From Streptomyces sp. NBC_00443 (GTDB lineage: Bacteria; Actinomycetota; Actinomycetes; Streptomycetales; Streptomycetaceae): a stretch of DNA of 64,000 nt. The position numbers and the translations under genes were made by a program. The stretch spans positions 5,022,001 through 5,086,000 of the forward strand of contig NZ_CP107917.1 of NCBI RefSeq assembly GCF_036014175.1, given 5' to 3'. Within the stretch, counting starts at the first letter, position 1; each line of letters starts with the position of its first letter. A model generated the notes under the pieces. It was not told where the DNA came from. It did not search any database and was given only the letters and a program-made list of their open reading frames with translations. This document shows positions 10,035-18,163 of this stretch, piece after piece.

Positions 10035-10121
10035 GTGCGCAAGTTTCAGGGCACTGCGAATGTCGTCGTGACCACCGCGGGGCGGGTGGCTCCCAACTCC
10101 GAGCCGCAGTCGGCCCCTTAG
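10035..10121 (+). pseudogene. decayed remnant of a MRKLHK-type secreted protein gene
   Basis: A GTG-started 28-codon frame preceded by CCGAGGGTTCG, nearly identical to the leader CCGAGGGTTCC of the intact paralogues at 8610 and 12855. It reads MRKFQGTANVVVTTAG and ends with TAG at 10119-10121. The signal peptide core has lost its hydrophobicity and no mature domain follows, so I read it as a truncated copy. The rest of 10017-10352 has no gene apart from a hairpin at 10261-10307. Confidence 0.5.
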
Positions 10122-10260
10122 GGCATCGCCTCGAAGCGTCACGACGGGCGCATCGAAATCCGTCGGAACACCGTTATGCATATCGCGCGATCCGCACCCC
10201 CAGCTCCTGGACCGGATCGAGCTGTTTTCGACGGTGTGCTGGACAACACCCTTAGCAAAT

Positions 10261-10307
10261 GCAGCCCGGACGCGCGGCAGACCCATCAGGGTGCGCGTCC
10301 GGGCTGC
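10261..10307 (+). terminator. 15-bp hairpin upstream of the second four-cysteine protein gene
   Basis: Perfect stem GCAGCCCGGACGCGC (10261-10275) with its complement at 10293-10307 and a 17-base loop. It may end transcription from 9717 or lie in the 5' leader of the gene at 10353; the sequence does not decide. Confidence 0.5.
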
Positions 10308-10352
10308 AGCAGTTTCCGTATTCGACCTTCTCCTTGCAAAGGAACGCCGTAC

Positions 10353-10703
10353 ATGATCGGTCGACAGAAGATCGCAACCGTCTCGGGGCTCCTCGGGGCT
10401 CTCGCCGTGATCTACAGCGGTGCCGCGCCGGCGTACGCCGACGAAGACCCCAAGGGTGCCTGCACGATCACCGCGCAGGGGGACATCGTCTGCGTCAAGA
10501 AGAGCGAGGTCGTCCGCAAGGACAAGCGCGACGGCTATGTCGTCCAGCAGAAGCACGACTGCTCGACGACGGAGCGCCCGCGCTTCACGCTGCCTGAGGG
10601 CCGCATGACGGAGGACGGGTCCACGACGAGCGGCCCGGTCGTGGAATGCAATAACCGGGCGGAGCTGCCCAAGGGTGTCAAGCTCCCCAAATTCACCTTC
10701 TGA
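10353..10703 (+). CDS. small secreted four-cysteine protein, copy B
   Basis: 116 aa paralogue of the protein at 9182-9544. Signal peptide QKIATVSGLLGALAVIYSGAAPAYA with an AYA-D cleavage. Four mature Cys occur at ACTI, IVCVK, DCST and ECNN with the same QGDIVC core as copy A. It is followed by a terminator that resembles the one after copy A, which suggests that gene and terminator were duplicated together. The ribosome site is AAAGGAA, 9 bases before ATG. Confidence 0.8.
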   Translation: MIGRQKIATVSGLLGALAVIYSGAAPAYADEDPKGACTITAQGDIVCVKKSEVVRKDKRDGYVVQQKHDCSTTERPRFTLPEGRMTEDGSTTSGPVVECNNRAELPKGVKLPKFTF

Positions 10704-10728
10704 GGCGCTTTCGCGGCGCGAGCGGAAG

Positions 10729-10760
10729 ATGCCGGACCGGGCGGGATCCCGGTCCGGCAT
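10729..10760 (+). terminator. terminator of the copy B gene
   Basis: Perfect 13-bp stem ATGCCGGACCGGG with loop CGGGAT, followed by TTCGTTCTTT. Confidence 0.9.
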
Positions 10761-10798
10761 TTCGTTCTTTCCGGGGCTGTTGCCCGGTCGGCAAAAGA

Positions 10799-10829
10799 CC
10801 GGTGCCCCGGCTTGGGGCCGGGGCACCGG
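10799..10829 (-). terminator. terminator of the minus-strand secreted protein gene
   Basis: Perfect 13-bp stem CCGGTGCCCCGGC with a 5-base loop, 22 bases beyond the stop of the gene at 10851-11156. Confidence 0.88.
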
Positions 10830-10850
10830 GGGGAAGCGTGCGGCTCTACG

Positions 10851-11156
10851 TCACTTGCCGCCGACGGTGTTGCTGCAGCCCATGGACGAGCCCAGGCCGG
10901 TCTCCTGCGAGCCGGGGTTGCCCTCGCCGTTCAGCAGGTTGCCGCCCAGGCCGTTCGCGATGCCGACCTGGCCGAGGATGTCCACGTTGGCGTCGTGCGA
11001 CTTGCAGTTGCTGCTCTGCAGGACGCTGAAGCTCGAGCCCGTGCCCTTGTCCTTCTGGCCCCAGCCGCCTCCGTCGGCGTGGGCGACGCCGGCGCCCAGG
11101 AGTCCGATGCTCCCGAGAGCGGCGACCAGGACGGCGGCCTTGTGGAGCTTGTGCAT
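10851..11156 (-). CDS. small secreted protein, NCKSHD/GSSMGC family, copy 1
   Basis: 101 aa. MHKLHKAAVLVAALGSIGLLGAGVAHA is a signal peptide. The mature protein has SNCKSHDANVDILGQVG, GLGGNLLNGEGNPG and GSSMGCSN, with two Cys that can pair. Paralogues are at 11438-11722 and 13709-13990. ATG 11156 is chosen over ATG 11162 because GGAG stands 6 bases before it but abuts the other. Function unknown; small cysteine-pair proteins of this layout are candidate surface structural proteins of Streptomyces. Confidence 0.8.
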   Translation of the reverse strand: MHKLHKAAVLVAALGSIGLLGAGVAHADGGGWGQKDKGTGSSFSVLQSSNCKSHDANVDILGQVGIANGLGGNLLNGEGNPGSQETGLGSSMGCSNTVGGK

Positions 11157-11360
11157 ATCCATCTCCGGTGGAGTGAAGTGGGTGCGATCCCTGGCGAGAT
11201 CGACTTCGAACAGTTACGGAGGCTAATAGGAAATATTTTGGAGAATTCGGCGGCACGCCGAATCAGGGAAAGTCTCACCATCTTGGCCGATGGATAGGAA
11301 ATTCATATTGTTGTAAGGAATCAAGGCGAATCAGGGCGCATATGTGTGACACAAGAAAGA

Positions 11361-11395
11361 GTCCCGGCACCGGGCCTGAGGCTCGGTACCGGGAC
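11361..11395 (-). terminator. imperfect hairpin after copy 2 of the NCKSHD family
   Basis: 16-base arms GTCCCGGCACCGGGCC and GGCTCGGTACCGGGAC with two G-T type mismatches and a 3-base loop, 43 bases beyond the stop of 11438-11722. Confidence 0.7.
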
Positions 11396-11437
11396 CTGTT
11401 CCCGCTCCGGTCGACTAGGCGACCGTCAGTGCCTGGA

Positions 11438-11722
11438 TCAGAAGGCGCTGTTGTTGCAGCCCATCGACGAGCCCAGGTGGGTGTCCTGCGCGCCCGGGTC
11501 GCCCTCGCCGTTGAGCGCGCTGCCCAGCAGGCCGTTGAGCACGCCGACCTGGCCGAGGACGTCGACGTTCAGGTCGTGCGACTTGCAGTTGGAGCTCTGC
11601 AGGACGCTGAACTTGCCCCCGTCCTTGCCGCCGTGGCCGTCGGCGGTGGCCGTGCCGGCGCCCAGGAGTCCGACGGTGCCGATGGCAACGGCCACGACGG
11701 CAGCCTTGCGAAGCTTGTGCAT
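11438..11722 (-). CDS. small secreted protein, NCKSHD/GSSMGC family, copy 2
   Basis: 94 aa, close paralogue of the protein at 10851-11156: signal peptide MHKLRKAAVVAVAIGTVGLLGAG, then SSNCKSHDLNVDVLGQVG, GLLGSALNGEGDPG and LGSSMGCNNSAF. The sequence before the start (GGAGATGAC-ATG, and further up GATCGACTTCG and CAGTTACGGA) matches the region before copy 1, so the promoter was duplicated with the gene. The 11163-11437 gap holds only that upstream region and the terminator. Confidence 0.82.
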   Translation of the reverse strand: MHKLRKAAVVAVAIGTVGLLGAGTATADGHGGKDGGKFSVLQSSNCKSHDLNVDVLGQVGVLNGLLGSALNGEGDPGAQDTHLGSSMGCNNSAF

Positions 11723-11932
11723 GTCATCTCCGGTGGAGTGAGGTGGGTGCGATCTGTAGGAGATCGACTTCGTACAGTTACGGAAGATTAATACGAAGTA
11801 TCCCGTTATGTCCCGGAGGCACGCCGGGGCTCTTGATCTCGTGGCAGAAGCACCCGGAAGTCGCATCGTCAACCGTGGCGTGAGGTGAAGGTGCAGGTCG
11901 CAGCGGCTCGTTGAACCCCTGAGCCGCGCGCC

Positions 11933-12418
11933 CTAGCGCGACTGGGCGTGGGCGAAGGAGTTCGCCTGGCTGTTGGCCTGGTCGCAGTCGACGCCGCGGG
12001 TCTCGGCGGCCGCGAGGACGGCGACCGGGACGGCCGCGTTGAGCACGGACTGCGGGCTGCACTCCTGGTACGGGCGGAAGAGGTTGGCCTGCTCCAGCGG
12101 GCCGGCCGGCGCCGCCGTGGGCTGCTGGTTGACCTGCGGGCTGATCTTCGGGCTCAGTTGGGGGTTGACCTGCGGGCTGACTTCGGCGCCTCGCTGCGGA
12201 GCCGGGGCCGCCTGCCGGTGCGCGGTCGGCGAGTTGGAGGACTGCGCGGACGCCTGCGAGCGGGTCCACGAGGCGGCCTGGGTGTCCGGCTGTCCAACGG
12301 GTGCCGGAGCACCGCCGTACCCGAGGGGTACGTCGCCGGCGACGCTGGGCGCGACTCCGATGGCCGACAGACCACTGGCTGCTGCTACGACGAGCGCGAC
12401 CTGATGAAGCTTGCGCAT
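11933..12418 (-). CDS. secreted Pro/Gln-rich protein with PYQECSPQ C-terminal domain
   Basis: 161 aa. Signal peptide MRKLHQVALVVAAASGLSAIG. Residues ~30-110 are low complexity, including a SPQVNPQLSPKISPQVNQQ repeat of a xPQxN/xP unit also seen in the protein at 12855-13634. The C-terminus LFRPYQECSPQSVLNAAVPVAVLAA with a second Cys near GVDCDQ matches the small protein at 8610-8846. It thus combines a stalk-like repeat with the family domain, suggesting a wall-spanning surface protein (inference). It is divergent from 12855, with 436 bases between. Confidence 0.78.
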   Translation of the reverse strand: MRKLHQVALVVAAASGLSAIGVAPSVAGDVPLGYGGAPAPVGQPDTQAASWTRSQASAQSSNSPTAHRQAAPAPQRGAEVSPQVNPQLSPKISPQVNQQPTAAPAGPLEQANLFRPYQECSPQSVLNAAVPVAVLAAAETRGVDCDQANSQANSFAHAQSR

Positions 12419-12854
12419 GGAACCCCGGCCCTTCATTGACCTGTGCATGGAACGTATGGAAATGCGACTGCGATGGACCATCGCTCTGACCCTGTGGGGG
12501 GAACGAGCCAAATGCCGGGCCGGTCACGTGAGTCGGGGCGTGGTCACCCGTTTGCCGGAGGGTGTTATTCGTCGACAAGCCGCAGAGCCTTTTATCGGAT
12601 CGATGGCAATGGAGTGACGGAAATCCGGATCCCGTGACCTGGCCGGAGAAAAGTCGTTGCCAGCTGGGAGAGGGCAGCTATCTGGAATCAGAGATGAGGC
12701 AAGGGGATCTGCTGCCTGCTCCAGCGTGAAGTCCACATGACAGCTCAGGCATTACCCCTGTAAGGGCGCAGTACGAATATCAGACTGAGCGCACGCATGA
12801 CTGCACTGAATACAACGGATTTCCCTGTACAGGTAATGAAGGGCCGAGGGTTCC
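12419..12854. promoter_or_regulatory. 436-base divergent control region
   Basis: No gene is seen. Each edge carries the conserved leader AATGAAGGGCCG-(A)GGGTTCC-ATG before the MRKLH genes, preceded by TGTACAGGTAATG on the plus side and the related TGCACAGGTCAATG on the minus side; the copy before 8610 has TGTACATGTAATG. This shared TGTACA(T/G)GTAATG block may be a common promoter or operator for the family. Confidence 0.45.
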
Positions 12855-13634
12855 ATGCGCAAGCTTCACAAGGCCGCGCTCGTCGTAGCAGCGGCCGGCG
12901 GTCTGACCGCCATCGGCGCCGGCGTCAGCGAGGCCGCCGACTATCCCGTCGGGTACAGCGGTGCTCCGGCGCCCGCTCCTGAGCATCAGGCGCCTCAGTA
13001 CGCTCCGGCGCCTCCTCCCCAGTACGCGGCGCCCCAGTACGCTCCGGCGCCCGCTCCTCAGTACCAGGCACCTCAGTACGCCCCGGCGCCCGCCCCGCAG
13101 TACGCGGCGCCCCAGTACGCCCCGGCGCCGGCTCCGCAGTACGCGCCCCAGCAGAGTGCTCCGCAGGCGACGGCGGTGACCAGGTCGACGGGCACCGCCC
13201 AGGTCACGCGTCCGCAGCCGGCACCCCACTACGCGCCTCCGGCCCCCGCGCCCGCCCCGGCCCCGCAGCAGCAGACCGGTTACGCCTCCGCCTCGGCCAC
13301 CTCGGGCGGCTTCGCGCAGGCCTCCGGCTCGCCGCACTCCTCGGCGCCGGCCGCTTCCCAGCCGTCCGTTCCGCAGGTCGTGCCGCAGGTCACCCCGCAG
13401 ACGGCGCCGCAGGTGATGCCGCAGGTCGCCCCGCAGGTCTCCGCGCCGCAGGTCTTCAACCCGGAGCCCGCGCCGAAGGTCGCACCGCAGGTGAACCCGC
13501 AGGTGAACCCTGAGGTGAACCCGCTCATCAACCCGCTGATCTCGCCGGCCAGCGCGCCGCAGGTGCCCGGGCTCGGCCTCGGCCAGGTCGCGGCCCCTCC
13601 GGTGGGCCAGCTGGGTCTGCCCCGGCTCGGCTGA
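12855..13634 (+). CDS. secreted Pro/Gln/Tyr/Ala repeat protein
   Basis: 259 aa. Signal peptide MRKLHKAALVVAAAGGLTAIGAG with cleavage near EAA-D. Residues ~35-100 are about six tandem copies of a 10-12 residue unit built on APAPQYxAPQYAP, coded by matching DNA repeats at ~12955-13150. A middle segment is Ser/Ala rich, and residues ~175-225 are a second repeat of PQV(N/T/A/M)P units. There is no Cys. It looks like an extended cell-wall or surface polypeptide. The long repeats make length variation between strains likely. Confidence 0.8.
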   Translation: MRKLHKAALVVAAAGGLTAIGAGVSEAADYPVGYSGAPAPAPEHQAPQYAPAPPPQYAAPQYAPAPAPQYQAPQYAPAPAPQYAAPQYAPAPAPQYAPQQSAPQATAVTRSTGTAQVTRPQPAPHYAPPAPAPAPAPQQQTGYASASATSGGFAQASGSPHSSAPAASQPSVPQVVPQVTPQTAPQVMPQVAPQVSAPQVFNPEPAPKVAPQVNPQVNPEVNPLINPLISPASAPQVPGLGLGQVAAPPVGQLGLPRLG

Positions 13635-13708
13635 CAGCCGTTCCGTAAGTCTCCACCGTTCCACAGCGTTTCGCTGCACCCCACATCCGCTCGACCAACG
13701 GAGAAGAA

Positions 13709-13990
13709 ATGCGCAAGCTTCAGAAGGTCGCCCTCATGGGCGCCGTCCTCGGCAGTGTCGGCTCCTTCGGTGTCGGCACCGCCGTCGCCCACGGTGAGGG
13801 GCGGGCTCACGACGTCGACATCACGCAGGGCATCGAGTGCCGCTCGCACGACATGAACATCGACGTCCTCGGCAGCCTCGGTCTCATCAACGGCGCGCTG
13901 GGCAACGCCCTCAACGGCGAAGGCTCCCCGGGCGCGCAGCCCAGCCACCTCGGCTCGGACATGGGCTGCAACAGCGGAGCGCTCAAGTAG
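13709..13990 (+). CDS. small secreted protein, NCKSHD/GSSMGC family, copy 3
   Basis: 93 aa. Signal peptide MRKLQKVALMGAVLGSVGSFGVG, mature IECRSHDMNIDVLGSLG, GALGNALNGEGSPG and LGSDMGCNSGALK. It is the plus-strand member of the family seen at 10851 and 11438, more diverged. ATG follows ACGGAGAAGAA. It stands 75 bases after the repeat protein gene and 75 bases before the acyltransferase operon, with only a weak hairpin (~14012-14040) between. Confidence 0.82.
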   Translation: MRKLQKVALMGAVLGSVGSFGVGTAVAHGEGRAHDVDITQGIECRSHDMNIDVLGSLGLINGALGNALNGEGSPGAQPSHLGSDMGCNSGALK

Positions 13991-14064
13991 ACCGTAGGAA
14001 GTATTCGGTTCGACGCCCGCTCCATCACGGGGCGGGCGTTTGGACTGCGAGCCGGAGAGACCGC

Positions 14065-15354
14065 ATGAGACTGTCCTATGCCGACGAGATGCTGCTGTTC
14101 AACGGGTGTCCGGGTGTCATCGGCCTGGCGGCGGTCCTCTCCGGCGAGCGACCCGACGTGGATCAGGTGCGGGCCCTCGTCGCCGAGCGGTGGGCGGGCA
14201 TGGAGCGGATGAACTGCGTGCTCGAGGGTCCGAAGGACGATGGCGGGATGGCACGGCAGGGGCTGTTCGGGCGGCCCGGGCGGTCAGCGCGTGTGCGGTG
14301 GGTCGTACCGGGGCCGTTCGATCCCGTCGTGCACGTCGCCGTGGCGCGGCACAAGCTGGACGACCTGTGGGCGGAGAGTGTGGACCGGCCGCTCGCCGGC
14401 GGGGTGCCGCCCTGGCGGCTCTTCGTCGTTCCGGACGCGACGCACGGCGGTGACTTCGCCCTGGCCCTCGTGGCCCAGCACGCGCTGCTGGACGGGCGTT
14501 CCCTGGCGACGCTGATGCGGTCGTTGATGGACGGCCCCGTGACGGCACGGGAGGCGGCCCGGTCGGTGCCCCTCGCGCGGACCGGGCTGCCGGCGGCGGG
14601 CCGCGAGCTCAGGACGATGACGGCCGCGGGGCAGGCCCTGCCGCTGCGGCCGCCGGGGCAGGCGTGCTCCTCGGTCGCGGTGACGGAACTGCCCGCGCAC
14701 ACGGTCCGCTCCGCACGCCGGCAACCGGCCGACGGCCCTGGTGCGACGCTGAACGAGCTGCTGGTGGGCGCCGTGGCAGGGGCGCTGCGCGCGCAGTACG
14801 GTCCGGTGCGGCGGTGGCGGCAGCGGGACGAGCCCGTCTACACGGCCGTACCGTGTGACCTGCGCAGTCGCGCGAACACAGGGGAACTCGGGAACACCCT
14901 CACGGTGGTCCGGGTTCCGCTGCCCGTCGACGTGGACGGTCCCGTGGCGCGGCTGCGGGCGTGTCAGGCCGCGATGGCCACCGTCCCCGAGCGGGCCGCC
15001 GTGCACGCGAACGTGCTGTTCCCCGCCGCCGAAGCGGTTCGTCGGACGGGCTCCTGGGTCACCAGGTTTCTGGCCGGCCGCAGCCGGCACTCCTGCTTCG
15101 CGGCGACCGCGACCACGGCCATGAAGTGGCCCGGCGGATCGAGCACCTTCCAGGGCCGCCGGCTGGTGCGCACGGTCGGGCTGCCGCCCCTGCAGTACCC
15201 GGGCACCGTCAGCCTGACCTTGGCCCAGGCGGGGGACGCGTTCACGCTCACCGTGGTGTGCAACCTGGGCCCGAACGACGCGGGACGGCTCGCGGAGGCG
15301 GTCGTCACGGAGTTCGAGACATGGGCCCGGATGGCGACGCCGTCAGTGCCCTGA
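14065..15354 (+). CDS. HHxxxDG-superfamily acyltransferase (WS/DGAT or PapA-like), copy 1
   Basis: 429 aa. The motif QHALLDGRS (about residue 140) is a variant of the HHxxxDG active site with the second, catalytic His kept and the first replaced by Gln. The second half has AVPCDLRSRANTGELGNTL and VPLPVD, matching the channel segments of wax-ester-synthase/PapA-type CoA- or ACP-dependent acyltransferases. It starts the operon acyltransferase-ACP-ketosynthase-acyltransferase and is followed 26 bases later by the ACP. It probably moves an acyl group from the ACP to an alcohol or amine; the acceptor is unknown. NRPS condensation-like origin is an alternative. Confidence 0.72.
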   Translation: MRLSYADEMLLFNGCPGVIGLAAVLSGERPDVDQVRALVAERWAGMERMNCVLEGPKDDGGMARQGLFGRPGRSARVRWVVPGPFDPVVHVAVARHKLDDLWAESVDRPLAGGVPPWRLFVVPDATHGGDFALALVAQHALLDGRSLATLMRSLMDGPVTAREAARSVPLARTGLPAAGRELRTMTAAGQALPLRPPGQACSSVAVTELPAHTVRSARRQPADGPGATLNELLVGAVAGALRAQYGPVRRWRQRDEPVYTAVPCDLRSRANTGELGNTLTVVRVPLPVDVDGPVARLRACQAAMATVPERAAVHANVLFPAAEAVRRTGSWVTRFLAGRSRHSCFAATATTAMKWPGGSSTFQGRRLVRTVGLPPLQYPGTVSLTLAQAGDAFTLTVVCNLGPNDAGRLAEAVVTEFETWARMATPSVP

Positions 15355-15380
15355 CGGCACCAGGAGATGGAGGCAGTTGC

Positions 15381-15674
15381 ATGGAAGCGGAACACGGCGG
15401 CGCAGCGGAACGCGGCGACGTATGGGAGGCGCTGCGCCCGCTGTGCGCGCGGGTGATGTCGGTGCCGCCGGAGGCGGTGGTCCCGCAGGCCCGGCTGGTC
15501 GCCGATCTGGGAGCCGACAGCCTGGACATCACCGAACTGGAGGCGGCGTCGGAGGAGTTGTTCGGGGTGTCCCTGAGGGGGACCGACAAGGCCGCGGTGT
15601 CCACCGTGGGTGATGTCGCCGACCTCATCGTGCGGATGCGTACCCCTGACGCCCGCAACACCCTCGCCCGATGA
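15381..15674 (+). CDS. discrete acyl carrier protein
   Basis: 97 aa. ADLGADSLDITELEAASEELFGVSL holds the DSL serine that carries phosphopantetheine (about residue 53), followed by helix III and the TVGDVADLI end typical of ACPs. It overlaps the ketosynthase gene by ATGA, so both are made together. It is separate from the primary fatty acid synthase genes, which are not in this window, so it likely serves a specialised acyl chain made by this operon. Confidence 0.88.
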   Translation: MEAEHGGAAERGDVWEALRPLCARVMSVPPEAVVPQARLVADLGADSLDITELEAASEELFGVSLRGTDKAAVSTVGDVADLIVRMRTPDARNTLAR

Positions 15675-16879
15675 CCGGCCGACCCGCGGTCGCTGTCACC
15701 GGCCTGGGAGTTCGCTGCGGTGCCGGAGCGAGCCCCGCGGCGCTCTGGGAGAGCCTCGTGCAGTGCCGCTCGGCGACGCGGCTGCACACGTTCGACGACG
15801 AGGGCGCAGTGCGCTACCCCGCGTGTCCGATGACCGACTTCGACCCCACCGGCTATCTCGCGCCCAAGGAGGTACGGCGGGCCGACCGGTCGGTGCAGAT
15901 GGCGGTGTGCGCGGCCGTGGACGCCGTGGAGGACGCCGGCGGACTGCACGTCGGTGCCGGGCGGCGGGCGGTGGTCACCGGTACCGGGTACGGCGGGGTG
16001 ATCAGCCAGGAGAACGGCATCGGCCATCCCGATGTGCTCTACGCGCCCCGGCTGATGAACAACGCGGGTGCGTACTGGGTCAGTGCCCGCCTCCGTATCA
16101 CCGGGCCCAGCCTGACGATCTCCACCGCCTGTGCCTCGGGCACGCATGCGGTGGGTGAGGCGATGCAGATGATCCGGGCGGGATGCGCGGACGTGGTGGT
16201 GGCGGGGGGCCATGACAGCCCGCTGACGCCCACGACGGCGCTGGCCTTCGGGCGGGCCGGTGCGATGGTCACCGAGTGCGAGGATCCCGCTTCCGCGTCA
16301 CGGCCGTTCGACATCGGGCGGCGTGGGTTCGTCCTCGCCGAAGGGGCCGCGTTCCTGGTGCTGGAGCGGCTGGACCTCGCCCGCGCGCGGGGTGCGCGGA
16401 TCTACGCCACGCTGACCGGCTACGGACGTACCTCCGACGCCCACCACCTCACGGCACCGCACCCCGACGGTGCTGGGGCCCGGGCGTGCATGGAGCAGGC
16501 CCTCGCCGACGCCGGTACGACGGCCGACGCCGTTACCCACGTCAACGCGCACGGCACCGGAACCGAGCTGAACGACCTCGCGGAAGCGCAGGCCATCGCG
16601 GCCCTGTTCGGCCCGCGTGCGGTGCCGGTCACCGCGCCCAAGGCCGTGACCGGGCACGGGCTCGGGCTGGCGGGAGCGCTGGAGGCCGTGATCACGGCCT
16701 GGTCCGTGCGGGAGGGGCTCGCGCCTCCGACCGCCCATCTGACGCGGCTGGATCCCCGGTGCGAACTGGACGTGGTCACCGGTGAACCGCGCAAGATCCT
16801 GGACGGGCCGGTGCTCAGCAACAGCTTCGCCTTCGGCGGTCACAACGCCTGTGTCGTGTTCGACTCACCCCGCGGTTGA
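15671..16879 (+). CDS. FabF-type beta-ketoacyl-ACP synthase
   Basis: 402 aa condensing enzyme. Active Cys in STACASGTHAV (about residue 157), first catalytic His in NAHGTGTELND, second His in TGHGLGLAGA, and the end motif NSFAFGGHNACVVF are all present, so it should be active in Claisen condensation. The KAVTGHGLGLAG segment differs a little from the usual K-x-x-x-GHxxGAAG. It has no chain-length-factor partner. With its ACP and two acyltransferases it forms a small set that could build or extend one acyl unit and transfer it. Confidence 0.88.
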   Translation: MTGRPAVAVTGLGVRCGAGASPAALWESLVQCRSATRLHTFDDEGAVRYPACPMTDFDPTGYLAPKEVRRADRSVQMAVCAAVDAVEDAGGLHVGAGRRAVVTGTGYGGVISQENGIGHPDVLYAPRLMNNAGAYWVSARLRITGPSLTISTACASGTHAVGEAMQMIRAGCADVVVAGGHDSPLTPTTALAFGRAGAMVTECEDPASASRPFDIGRRGFVLAEGAAFLVLERLDLARARGARIYATLTGYGRTSDAHHLTAPHPDGAGARACMEQALADAGTTADAVTHVNAHGTGTELNDLAEAQAIAALFGPRAVPVTAPKAVTGHGLGLAGALEAVITAWSVREGLAPPTAHLTRLDPRCELDVVTGEPRKILDGPVLSNSFAFGGHNACVVFDSPRG

Positions 16880-16906
16880 TCACGAGAGCACGAGAGGTTG
16901 TGGAGC

Positions 16907-18150
16907 ATGCGGCTGACCGCCGTCGAGGAAGGGCACCTGCGCAACGGGATGCCGGGGACGATCGGTATCGCCGCGGTGTTCCCCGGTGCGCCGTTCGACC
17001 TGGCGCGGGTGCGGTCCCGGGTCCGCGACCGGTGGGGCGGGCTGGACCGGATGAGCCTGGTGCTCCGGCGCCCCGGCGGACCGGCCGCGCTGTCGGGCCA
17101 TCGGTGGCGGACGGCCCGGCCGTTCGATCCCGTCGCGCACGTCACCGCCACCGACCAGGACCTGCGGTCCCTGCTCACCGACGGCGTCAGTGACCTGTTG
17201 CCGGCCGAACGGCCCCTGTGGCGGCTGCTGGTCACGCGGCAGTGCATCGTGCTGCTCGCCCATCACGCGCTGCTGGACGGCAGATCCCTGGAGACGCTGT
17301 TCCGGCTGCTGATGGACGAGGCCGTGACCCCGCGGCCCGGCGTCCCGGCCGGAGCGGACCCCGCCGCGGTCGTGCGGCAGCGGTCGCGCGTCGGTGCCGG
17401 CAGCGTGTACCGGGAGTTGCGGCGCATCGGGTTCCCCGGCCAGCCCCTGCCCGCGACGCCGGAACTGCGGCCCTCGGTGGCCGTGGTCGAGCTCGACCCG
17501 CAGGTGATGCGGGCCGCCCGACGTCAGCCGGCCGGCGGGCGCGGGGCGACGCTCAACGAGCTGCTGCTGAGCGCGTACGCCGGTGCCCTCCACGCCTGCT
17601 ACGGGCCCCTGCGGACCTGGCCGAAGGCACCGACTCCCTCTACGCCACGGTGCCGGTCGACCTGCGGACCCGCCAGAACGCGGGCCAACTCGGCAACGGC
17701 GTCACCGCGCTGCGCATGCCGCTGCCCGTCGACGTCGAGTCCCCGGTGGCCCGGCTGCAGGCATGCCAGGACGAGGTCGCCGGGTTCGACCGCCGCTGCG
17801 ACGCCCACCGCGCGTTCCTTCCCGCGCTGAAGGGCGCCGCACGGACGGTGCCGTGGCTGGCCGGGGTGATGGCGGAGCGGCTGGCCCGCCCCGAGCTCAC
17901 CACGAGCCTGTGCACCGCGTTCAAGTGGCGTGACAACCCCAGCCGCCTGCACGGCCGCCCGCTGGCCCGCATCGTTCCCCTGCCGCAGCTGTCCCCACCC
18001 GGTACGGCGAACCTCTGCCTCGTGCACACCGCCGACGCCTACACCCTCACCGTCGTCAGCCACCTGCGCGCCGGTGACGCCGAGATGATCGGTGACGCGG
18101 TCGCCCAGGAACTGAAAGCGGTGGCAGCGTCCGCCGCTTGGGTGAGCTGA
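16907..18150 (+). pseudogene. HHxxxDG acyltransferase copy 2, interrupted by a one-base frameshift
   Basis: Paralogue of 14065-15354. The first frame (from ATG 16907) has an intact LAHHALLDGRS active site and runs in register to YGPLRTWPK near 17628; homology then continues one frame over with DSLYATVPVDLRTRQNAGQLGN to a stop at 18148-18150. One extra base in the CCGAAGGCACC stretch (~17627-17637) would restore a single ~414-residue protein. It is either a real one-base deletion or a sequencing error. If real, the C-terminal half is lost. It follows the ketosynthase gene by 27 bases. Confidence 0.75.
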
Positions 18151-18163
18151 GGGCCGCGGTCGG

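Noticed and set aside
8610..13990. Chaplin or true rodlin genes
   Set aside because: No chaplin core motif was seen, and the similarity to rodlins is limited to a two-Cys, Val-rich layout.
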